From Astropecten irregularis (lineage: Eukaryota > Echinodermata > Asteroidea > Paxillosida > Astropectinidae), in assembly GCA_963971285.1 (NCBI GenBank), contig OZ020245.1:18366983-18430982 (forward strand): a DNA stretch of 64,000 nt, read 5' to 3'. A program made the translations under genes and the position numbers. The notes beneath the pieces were generated by a model. It made no database searches. It was not told where the DNA came from and worked only from the letters and a program-made list of their open reading frames with translations. This document shows positions 13,601-25,600 of the stretch, piece after piece; the first letter of the stretch is position 1, and every line of letters begins with the position of its first letter.

Positions 13601-16600
13601 GTTTCTCTGTGAGCATGAAGTCAATCTGCTCCTTGAACAGGGAGATGCAACAGACATACATGCTAATTGAGAAGTCAAAACGAAGGATATCATAATACAT
13701 GGAACGAGTTCACTGATAATGTTAATGGGAGACTTTGGAGCATCGGTCTTCAAGTCAACAGCGCACGCGCACAACAACACGTGCATGCTCACAATTGCGC
13801 ACGAATGTGCAGTGATAGCAAAAAGAGACTTCAGTCGACGTCTCAAAAGTCTCCCATTAGGGACATCGTCAAAAATCGTGCCCCAAGTTTGTAGAAACCC
13901 TGAGTGAAACTTACATGAAAGTCCAGTTGAAGTCTGGCGACACTCTCTCCATGACGTCCATCTCCGCACCGGGGGCGCTGCAGATCGGAGTCTCAAAGAT
14001 GTCCTTCAGTTTCCGATAAATATTGCGTATGTAAAAACTGTCAAAATCTTGATAGAGCGGAATAAAACCCTGGAATATGAACAAAGAAAAGACAAAGAAA
14101 AGATCGGATCAAATCAATGGAACAATCCTAAATAATGTTCATAATCCGTCAAAATTACTCTTTAAGTGGGAAATCGAACCAGCAACCTCTGGAATACTGT
14201 ACCGGCGCTGTCCCAACTGAGCTATCCAGCCCTATGTTGTTGGTGTCCCCAATAGTCAATTATCTTTGTTCGTTTGGCAGTTAGAAGCCATGAAACCACT
14301 AACATACCGAGCTACATTACATGTATATTCCAAGGATCATTGAAGATAATGCGCAGCATTTGCAATGCTGCAACCAAAATAAAAAAGGTACCGGGTACGT
14401 ATGGGACCATTCAAGAGGATGCAGCTTATTACAATGTAGGCCTATTACATTTCTTTCATTTTGAAGGATTCAGCATTAATTTGTCTGAATGAAATCTATC
14501 TTAAGAATTATTGTGTTGTTCGGTGAATGTAGACTGCAGAATTGTGGACAACTTACTTACAAGTATCAACAATCCATATTGCACTAAAGTGGTACGTATC
14601 TTTCATCACATTTTGAGGATTGCAGCGAAGTCCCTCACTTATAGAAAATGTAATGTCAGCAAGAGTGAAATTAAAGAGGATTTGGGAAGAGTCTCCATCA
14701 AAATACCCAAAGCATCAACGTTTTGAATATTTTGCAATTTGCAGCTGAGGGTCGTCTTGTTCCCTGAATCATGTGCACACTAAGACACACACGTTAACCA
14801 TTGTCTACCTGTCTGACTATTTCAGGCATACAACGCATTCAGTATGGGCTTGCATGGATCCCACACATATATTGAAAATGGGAAGAAATTTTTTTAATTT
14901 TCAAAAAGCATCGGACACAGTGTGTGTTTCATTCAAACCAACCGATGATGATAAATTTTGCACACACACATAATTATTTTATACATGCACGTTCAGCCGT
15001 TAAATTGTGTAAGAATTTTTGGTATTCTTGACCTGTCTGTGCATAATGTATGATACAATGAATCAATACTCAGAGTTTTTTTCTGTAAGCGTTATGGACC
15101 TTCTTTATTATTCAGTCTGCCTCAAATTTGACCACCTGCATCATGGGCAGTTACTGTGACCATCAATCATCAAGCACGTTTGTATTAAAAAAAAAAGGTA
15201 TTATATGCAGTTAATGGGGCATTTGACTGTAGATTTACAGTTTTCTGCTTTGGGATACCGGTAATGGGACGCGTACCGGTATTAAAGGTATAATACATGA
15301 TTGATAAAGGTCACAGAACATCACTCGCATTTTGTCTGATCAAACATGTACATGAAATAATAAACCTGTGACAATTTGAGCTCAATCGGACATCTGAGTC
15401 ACAACACAATAGCAAAAACCCTACTCAATTCTTCTTTTAAAACATTAAGAATGGTTTTGATCTTTCCCAGAGATCAAAACTGTTATCGGTCTTTGTTTGA
15501 CTAATTTCTGGATAAATACACCATTTCAGGCGGAACTACATGTATTTTAATGGTACATGTATGTAGTACCAGCACCATTTCCATATCCTGAATGTTATAT
15601 GTAAAAATTTCTGTTTGGGTATAATACCAATCCTGTACTGTACCTTTAAACCTTTTCTGGCAATGAAAATGGATTTTATTACAAAGGCGGGGATTTCTGG
15701 GGGGAAAAAACGACAACACCACAGCAGAATATACAGTCCAAGAGAGCAGACGCCTCCACATAAAACTGAAATTATGCCAGTGATAAATGGGTAATGCTCA
15801 GAGATTTGATAAATCGTCGTTCCCCAGGGTAAGCGACTGTGGTATAGTTCAAAGGAATAAACATTCATCAGCTCTCCTTCATATAATCATAGATCCATTT
15901 GCAGGTCCAGTGGGGGCCATTTTTGAGTACCAGGTTCCCTAGGCGACACGCAAAGTCAATTGTAAGCACTTTCCGAGGCTAGCTCAGGTAGTTAGCATTA
16001 TTATTTTATGCATGTACTCCGCCCCAACAAGGCTAAAAGCCACTCAAGACAAAAAGAGGCTTACGAGACAAAAAGAAAGAATGAAAACAACTCAATGGAG
16101 CCGATGGTAGGAAACTAGGAATTGACATTAAAAACAATAAAGAACTAGAATGGAGGAAAGCATGTACCCGAGGCAAGGAGTTCCAAAAGATCTTTAGAGA
16201 TCCAAAGATCCAAATGATTCCATAGACATAGATTCCATATGATTTTCCAATGGAAGTGCCCCTTACAATGGAAAAGTGGCCTTGCCCTTTTCAGAACCAA
16301 ATTCAAGGCCTGTATAACCTTCACTGCACACTTCAGGCCTATGTACAGGATTCAAAGTCGTTAGTCCTCTGTAGCAAGCTTGGAACCAGCAGTTCTTATT
16401 TCAAATACATGTAGCTGAGGCGAACCTAACCTTCTTATAATTTACAACAGGCAAACAAGCCACCTAACCATTCTAAATACAAACACAGCCAGCATGTCAC
16501 CCCATTCATCACTAATGCAACGGCATGGAAACCCGAAACTAACAGACACAAACATTCTGTTGGCAATCTTTCACAAATACTGTTGTAAATCTCTCTGTTT

Positions 16601-19600
16601 GAGTTCACAAAGACTTCACTGAGCTAAGTGCAAAATTATATTCCGGACACGACGTGTTAATAACTACCCTAAGCTGGGAAAGCGAAAAAGATGATGAAAA
16701 GATTTGATACTGTAGGATACTGGATCCGATTTCACGGAACTTCAAATGTTGCATACGCAACATTAAACGCAACATACATTTTCCTGCCTTGGTTGCACAA
16801 GTTATGGCAGTTTCGCGAAACTTACGCAACATTTGTACGTTGTGTAAGTTACATGTACATATACGTAACATTTCTTGAAATCAACTGCAGGATTACCATT
16901 CCCAATGGTACACATGAATCAATGAGAAAGGTTTGAAATGTTCTAAGGTTATCAATCTCAGACGCTAGGGATTGGCTGTCGGAGCACATGTAGGCCTACT
17001 CAAAGTACATATAATGTAAAACAATCCTCTCACTCTTCAGCTTTTACAAGATGTGCACATTCAGACATGTTCAGACAGACAGGCTAAGTGGATTATTGGA
17101 GATTTTTTTTATGATTACATGTAGAAGGAAAACACCGTTCGTTGCTAACTACTGGTCAGACGCTCAGAGTAAGGAGGGCAAGACATTTTGATCCTAGGCT
17201 TAGGGAACGATCCTGCCAGGAGGATCAAAATGTCTGCCTTTGAGAAAGATTCTGTAGCCACGATCATGTGACGATAGAAAAATCAGGCCCACCTAATTCT
17301 GAGCATAATTCATGGTCATTATTTTGGTTGATGAGCAGTTTATTACTTCTATTTCTTACCAGATCGATATAAAATTTAAAAAATGCATGGATTTTTTTTT
17401 TTTTTTTAACACAAACAAACTTGTTTTCTATTTTAATGTTCACACTTAAAATCATCTAACCTCTCCATCAAAAAATCTGTTAAACAAATCTGAACGCTTT
17501 AAATAGCAACAATATCAAAAGCCGAGGTTATAAACTTGTTGCACTTAATGAGGTCATTTCCACTCAAGTTACACCTTATCAACTTCGACGACCCAATTTT
17601 CAAATTCCAACTATAAATCTTGTAACTTTTGATATATGGGCAGTGTAGGATGACATAATTGCCCCACTTGTGCTACAACTGTCCCTGTTTATTACTGAAA
17701 TCCTTGGACCTTCAGACCTTTGGACCTTGTGACAGAAGATCAGCATCAATGTCCGGGTCAAATAATACTGGTATTATATAGTATATTGAGCCCAATGGCA
17801 CATGGTACATTCCTTGGCCCTCAAATCATAGGATGATAGGAGAGCAAGTTCTGGAATAAGATCATTAACACAGTCAGTCAAACCTGGCCAATATGTATGA
17901 GTAGACGACTTGGTCACTTGGATTATCAGCCAGTTAAGGTGGAGCGGGCAGAGTTATCTTTATAAAATACATTTTTATAACACTAGACTTCTCTGTCTTT
18001 AAAGGTAATATCATACTTGGATTTTTGCCCCATAAGGTGCCCACGTTTTGAGAAAACGGTGAAAAATGGTCACTGTATTTCTTTATAAGTGTTTTAGTTT
18101 TTATCTTTCAAAGATCAAAAATAATTTTGGTCACTGGTTTAAATCTTTTCTTGATAAATACAGAATTTCAGACAGAAAATGGTTAACAGTATGTTTCTAC
18201 CATCACCATCTTTATACCCTGTAAGTTATATGTAAATCTGTGAAGATTTCTGTTTCAGTATGCTGCCAAAGTATGATACTACCTTTAAACAACCACAGAA
18301 AATTGAATGGACCTTATCGAAGATAGCCTGTCTTAGGCTCTACGCATGTACTATACACGTACTGTACATGCAAAGAACAATGGGTAATTTTGTGGCAAAT
18401 GTACAATTGTACATCACTCAGAGAGCCAGCTCGAGCAACAATTTTACCCTGCTTAGTTCATACCACGTTTAATTAAGGCCAGTTTTCATGGATCTATGGT
18501 CCATGGATTCAGAACCAAACTATTCACGACTCTGCTTGAATGCACTTTTTTCTTTGAAACTTCATTATCCCTATGAAAACTCCACATGCAGACACGAGGA
18601 AAATAAATTGTCAATTTCAATGTGAAAATCAAATTGTCTTTCCAAATGATGCAAAAATTAACCATATCAGAATAACATTTTTCATTTCTCTTTGTATGCA
18701 AATTTTGTTTTGCTGAAGTTTTTTTCTTTCTGTAATTAAGCTGTGTGTACATGTAGAAAGCATCCTGCATATTTCTCATTTGATGGAATAAGCATTTTAT
18801 ATCCGGTAAAAACCAACTATTACTATTATTATGATGAGCAGACTAGTCGAAACGTTGAGACCTTAATAATTGTGAGAAGTGCAAACGAAATAGAAGTGCG
18901 AAATTACGACTTACATGTACATGGTGTGTCCGCAAACCGATCCACATATTTTTATGATTATCAAAATTTGAATTGCGATTTCCTGCATGAACATAATTTG
19001 TGCTTTTGTATAAAACACAAAATTGCAGACAAGGTAATTTTCCACTTAAGTTGATCATACAAATGACATTCGATGTACCTCCATCATATCAATTTTGATT
19101 TTTTTAAAATGGGAGACTTCAAAGGAAAATCTGAGATGGCATGGCAGGCCGCCAAGAAGAAAACCACACAAATGAAGGAAAAGAGCAGTTTATAGGCCTG
19201 CTGCACGAGAGGGTAATATTTGCAACTATTCTGGACCACATTAGACTAACCACCCGTCCGATCAGCTCATTCAACAAGGAAATGAACAGGGGCCAATTTC
19301 ATAGCGCTGCTTAGCACAAAAAATCGCTAAGCATGACATTTCTGCCTTAATAAAAACAGGATTAACAACCAAATTACCATGTGTTGTGTATCACTAGCAA
19401 AATTGTTCTTTAGCTGTTGTTCGCTGACCATGAATATCAAAATCGATTTTTCAATGGTGGTTTGCTTTATTGGGCAAGCCATTTTTGTGCTAAGCAATTT
19501 TTTTGTGCTAAGCATCTCTATGAAATTGGCCCCAGCTCGGCACTCGTTTAATTAACCCACAACAGTTTGAAGTGAGTCTATTCATAGAGCTGAACTTGTC

Positions 19601-22600
19601 AACTCATCAGGAAAACCCTCCGGCAATAAAATGACAGTCTGGTTGAGATCTTGGATACCGATGAGTTGATGAACTTCAACAGGCCTTTGGCATGCATCCT
19701 GCAAACTGCATCCATGTGAACTCAGCCCTATATCATCATAAAACTGCTTACCCCGGTACTGTGCATAGTGTAGAATCGCTGCTTACAGATATGCAGGAAA
19801 GTCTGTGCTTTAAACACAAGACAATCCTACATGTATTTTATGGATTTGAGCAAGAAATCTTCACTCTAGTGCGCATGCACGGTTTACGCATTTGAAGATT
19901 TCTCGCTTAATACTCAGATAACACAGAAATTCATGGCTAGCTCTGTAAGCGGTGAATGGGGACGTAAAGCGGTGAATTCTGTGGTGACATTGGGCCCTGA
20001 ATGAGAGAGAAACGTACATCAAAACACAATGAAATGACCTTCAGTCACATCAGCTTGGAAACACTCATGTGAGAATTTGGGAAAGCAAAAGTGTAAAATG
20101 GTTAAATGTTTTTCCCTGCCCATTTAAAGGTAGTATCTTTGGTAAGAAACCAAAACAGAAATGTTCACAGATTTACGTATAAGTTACAGGGTATGAGTGG
20201 TAGAAACATACCTTTAAAATGTTTCCGCCTGAAATGGTGTATTTATCCAGAAATTAGTAAAACAACAACCAAAAATCTTTTTGATCTTTTAAAAGATAAA
20301 AAATAAACAAGAAAAGACTTAGGAAATACTGTGGCTGTTTTTCAAGTTGTTTTCTCAAAAAGTGGGCACTGTATGGGACTGAAATTTTCACAGATGACTG
20401 TTACTGTATATGTCTTGATATTTTTGCCCATGAATCTGTATTTCTTTGACAAAAATCAATGTATGATATTACCTCTAAAGAGGAAATGGACATCTTGCAT
20501 TTCATCAATATGAGGGTCATACCACAAAGCTGGGGAACGATTTCAAAATGGTGTCACCTCTTAATACATCAGTGAGCCCACCATCTATCATCCTTCACTT
20601 TGACTTCTAAATAAAGCATGCATGCATGACCCATGATTCATTAGGCAATGTACACACAATGAAATGGTCAACCCAACTCAATGCCAAACTGGGTCCGACC
20701 CCTCACTCATACATGTATATATGGATGCTGTACAAATAAGGCTCCAACCAACCATTCCCTAGATGCGATCCTCCTCTGTTCAGGAGGAACATCTTACACT
20801 TCATTAGCTGTGCCTTCCCTCGACACTGTTTTCTTAATCAGAGATTCCACTTGAATGCACCTGGAAACTAATGTAATGTACATGTACATGCATGTTTAAT
20901 AGTCAGTCTCTTTATATTACAAAACTGCTGAACTTCTAACCTTGTTAAAAGAAAACACCCCCACCTCCCCCCCCCCCCCCCAAAAAAAAACCCAAAAATT
21001 AAAAACAAACAAACAAAACAAACAGATACATTGTACATGTAGGTATTAAATTTGAAGAATACCGTTGAATACATAGCTTTCTTTATCAACAAGTAAGTTA
21101 TTCCAAATGTGCAACAGATGTTTTCATTCTATGCATTCCCCATGAGGTATTTATTGGAGAAAAAAAAATAATAATAGTCAAGAATTCATAGCTAGATAAA
21201 AAAGGGGAAGAAAAAATAAACCTAACAAACCTAATAAATGTAACCACTTTGCGAAAACATTGTCTCCGTTATCTTAAATATGTCAGCCCGGACGATGACG
21301 TTGCTTTCACATGTTGTCATTTTTTTATGGTCAAATGTTAACGTTGTTCACAGCTTGGTTTTTGTCAACCAATCAACAACGCAGTAGGGTAAGGGTGGGC
21401 ATACCAATTGGGGGAAAACCAATTCAGCCACGATTTACACTGTATATAAAAAATGCTTAGCTAGGGTTTAAGTGTGTATACCCAATAGGGTAAGCTACCA
21501 TCTAAGTTTTTATTTTAGTAAAAGTACAGTAGCTATTTGCATAATTTTCTTTCATTGTAAATCGCGGCTGATCAGGTTCTCCCCCTGATCGGGTATACCA
21601 ACCGTTAGCAATAAATTCATCCACCTTAAGTATCAGTTTGGAAGAAAGAAACGTATACATGTAAGCTTCCCTTTGATAGGCCTACATGTACATTGAACAG
21701 TTTTTTTTTTTATTTCTTTATTTTCTTCATCATTTCTTACATGTACAATGGTTATCTAATACTGACCCTGCAAATATTTGTCAAGAAACTAGTGCACACG
21801 TTTTTTAGAATTTAGTTTACACGGAAGAGGACAAAAGATACAGAATTCCCCCGTACTCCTGAGGGCACACGTTACCACGTCCCCTCCCCATTGCTGAATG
21901 CAGTGCAAGACCTTTTTGAGGTAGTGATGGTTGACATACAAATTTCTTTATTAAACCATTCTTGTTTAAGTAGTGGTTATCACCTCGATGTGAACTGAAT
22001 TCAGCGGCGATGGCCACACGCAACGGTCAAACACAATAAGATGGTCAACTGTTCCTCCTAACTGGTGCTCGTGCAGGAATCAGGAATTCATGCAAAAATA
22101 AGAAAATATGTCTCATCGCTCTTCGTTTCATCAAGCACTGTCACTTATAAACACTGGCGACCATCTTAAGTTCATTTAAATCTATATTTGAATTAAATGA
22201 TCGTTGAAAAATTGATTGGAGCAGGATTCGTACAGGCGTTCTACAAACTGAGCCATCCAGCCCTCGGTGGTGTCCCAAATAGTCAATTATCTTTGTTAGT
22301 TTGAAAGTCAGAAGCCATGAAACCATGCACACACCGCTATATCTAAAGGATCATATTATCAATACGCACAGCATTAACAATGCTGTGACCTGAGAAACAG
22401 TACATGGGGGGATCACTCAAAGAGGATGTGGCTTTTTGATCAAAATCATCATCAAATGTGGTTATTTGACAATTAAATCTATTTCTTTTTATTTTCTTGT
22501 TTTAACTTACCTTCAATTTCAGGGATTCACAGGCTCCAGGAGTTTTAATGAGACGTAGTTTCCTCAGGTATTCTTTGATGTAGCCAATGATCGTCAGGGC

Positions 22601-25600
22601 AAAGTAGTTGTAGAGAGTAATAATGACCATCAAGATGGGCGTCTTCTCATTCGGACCTTGGTCTGACAACTTCTTGACCGGCTGTAACATTGAGAAAATT
22701 GACAACATTGATAAAATCGCTCAACTAATATGATAATTGTGAATCGGTTTGTGGAAACTTGATTTTTTTTATTTTAATTTGAAAAATTAATTTTCTTAAT
22801 TTGATAAAATTAAGAAATATACAATAGAAAATCTGTGAAACTGACAAAATGAATCAAATTTACAAAACCCATGCAACTCAGTAAATACAAAATGATGCAA
22901 TTCAACTACTATCTAAATCATTAGTGAAGTAATAAATTAGCAAATTGTTTCTTGGAACTAATAAAAAATAACAACAATTGTACACAAAATATATATGAAA
23001 TTGTTGAAAAAGTGATGAAAGTTTCAGAGAGTATAATAGGGCTCCGCGCTCGAGCTATTTATAGAATACGTCCTTTATATCGACAGCAGATAGTTAACCG
23101 GATGTTCGGACAAATTGCACAACATTTACGTGTAAGTTTGGTATATGACGTACAACTTGTTTAATTCCTAACATCTGAATGTAACATCATGAGCGCGGAG
23201 CCCTATTGGGAAAAATCAATACTGGTAAAACCAATGGGCTAACCCATCAATCAAAATCATAACTTTAGTATAAAACTGAGCTACTTCATACAGTGACTAT
23301 AAAACAAGAGCCCCAATAAAATTTGTCAAAAGAAACCAGTTGCTGGTGGGGGGCCAGCGTGTGGTGGCTGACAGTTGTCACAAATGGACGCCGCATTAAA
23401 AAAAATAAACAAATCCTATCCTGTCTTTTCTTTTGAGCATTTTACAATGTACAGTACACGTACATTTAATGGTACGTTTGCACATGTGTACATATGGCTA
23501 CGTATTTCAATAGAACCAAAAATAACAAAGATTTATGTAAGCTTTTCCACACAGTGTCTAGGATGATGCTGATGTCTGTAGTTGTACAGTGGAACGCCAC
23601 AATAATAAACACCGTTATACCGAACATTTGGCTACACAAAACATCATCTTTGGCTCCCAATCTTTTTAATGTACAACGTTTTTAACAAATCTTCAATGTA
23701 CATGTAATTCACAACTGGCTTAAATTCACAGCGGTCTGAAGGCCAAGTAGAATACCAGCTAACTGTACTGTTCAGTATTTGAATTAGTTCTAAATTGACA
23801 TTATTTCAAAACTACCAGTATATTCATTGCTAATTTGCAATCTTGCGGCTCGTACTAAAAATAAAATATGCTTGGAGTATTAAGGAAGCACTAACGCATT
23901 TCGATCGTAGCAGGATCTTTATCAAAGGCTAAGCAAAAATAAAATGAATAAATAAATATCCTATAAAGCGCCCTCACAAGAAAAACAATATGGCCAGATA
24001 AAACAATCAGAATTGGATCGATGCAAATGATGAATTGTGAACAGGATTTAAAAACACATGGCCTTGCCCTGTGCCAGATATTGGTTGGACGGCCGGCCGG
24101 GAATCCCCTTTCCTCTCCCCCACCATCACCACCCAAAAGAAAAAAAATATCCTGCGAAGGGACAAACAAATGACCGTGTGTAGTCAGTTATGGGATGAGT
24201 AGATGAGTTATGGGAGGGGAAATGAACAGGACTTGCAACGACGTCGTCTGTCCGCAACGACGTCCGCAACGACGTCCGCAACGGCGGCGTCAAAATGGAT
24301 TAGGCCAGACACAAAATATTTTTTGTTTCCGGTTACCCGACCGACCGTAAAAAAACCTGCCGACTGTAAAAAAAATTTTTTTATGCCATTGTTTACAAAA
24401 TAAAATTTTCTATAAATATACGGAAATCCATTGATAAAAAAGGCCAAGCTATGTCATATTTTTATGTTGCAATATTTTTGCAGGATATTTTGTGAGCCGA
24501 AAACGACGTCAAAAATAAAACTTTAATATCAATGTAGGCCTACAATTTGAACCGCAAACATCTTCCAGAGCGTGAAATTAGACCATAAAAGTGCTCGGAC
24601 TAATAACACAATCAATTTTGTTCTGCCATTACCAGCTTTTGATCTGCCATGTTGTAACATTCAAGTGTAATTTGTGCAGTCTCCCTACAGTGCACTTTAA
24701 ACACTCGGATCAGAAAAACCATGCAACAAGTTTCCCACAAGTTTTCTTTGTTCACTTTTCAATGACTTAAAATAACTCAGTCAGTTTCCCTTGTGGTTAT
24801 TTCACGAATATAATAATTAAAAAGCCGTATCCTCTTTGAGTGATCCCCCATGTACCGTTCCCAGGTTGCAGCATTGTTGCGTGTATCATTGAAACGATCC
24901 CTGGGGTGTGGCGGTGTGTGCGTGGTTTCATGGCTTCTGACTGCCAAACGAACAAGGAAAGTTGACTATTGGGGTCACCACCAACATAGGGCTGGATGGC
25001 TCAGTTGGTAGAGCGCCTGTACGGTATTCAGGAGGTCGCCGGTTCGAATCCCGCTCCAGTCAATTTTTCTTTGTTCACTTTTCAATGACTTAAAATAACT
25101 CAGTCAGTTTCCCTTGTGGTTATTTCACGAATATAATAATTAAAAAGCCGTATCCTCTTTGAGTGATCCCCCATGTACCGTTCCCAGGTTGCAGCATTGT
25201 TGCGTGTATCATTGAAACGATCCCTGGGGTGTGGCGGTGTGTGCGTGGTTTCATGGCTTCTGACTGCCAAACGAACAAGGATAGTTGACTATTGGGGTCA
25301 CCACCAACATAGGGCTGGATGGCTCAGTTGGTAGAGCGCCTGTACGGTATTCAGGAGGTCGCCGGTTCGAATCCCGCTCCAGTCAATTTTTCTTTGTTCA
25401 CTTTTCAATGACTTAAAATAACTCAGTCAGTTTCCCTTGTGGTTATTTCACGAATATAATAATTAAAAAGCCGTATCCTCTTTGAGTGATCCCCCATGTA
25501 CCGTTCCCAGGTTGCAGCATTGTTGCGTGTATCATTGAAACGATCCCTGGGGTGTGGCGGTGTGTGCGTGGTTTCATGGCTTCTGACTGCCAAACGAACA

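Larger units (their letters stand above)
11071..13914. other. SPTLC2 intron 3
   Basis: 2.8-kb intron with MITE copy 2, a CGACCGACC-type repeat (12094-12420), a T-run/G-run at 12383-12415, (ATT)n near 12455 and a repeat with a reverse B box at 13150-13320. No exon-like segment seen. Confidence 0.8.
14070..22510. other. SPTLC2 intron 2
   Basis: 8.4-kb intron. It holds two copies of the tRNA-containing dispersed repeat (14167-14440 and 22214-22445, minus orientation), MITE copies at 15284, 16725, 18001, 19289, 20126 and 21396, and a C-run/A-run at 20967-20988. No coding exon seen. Confidence 0.8.
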
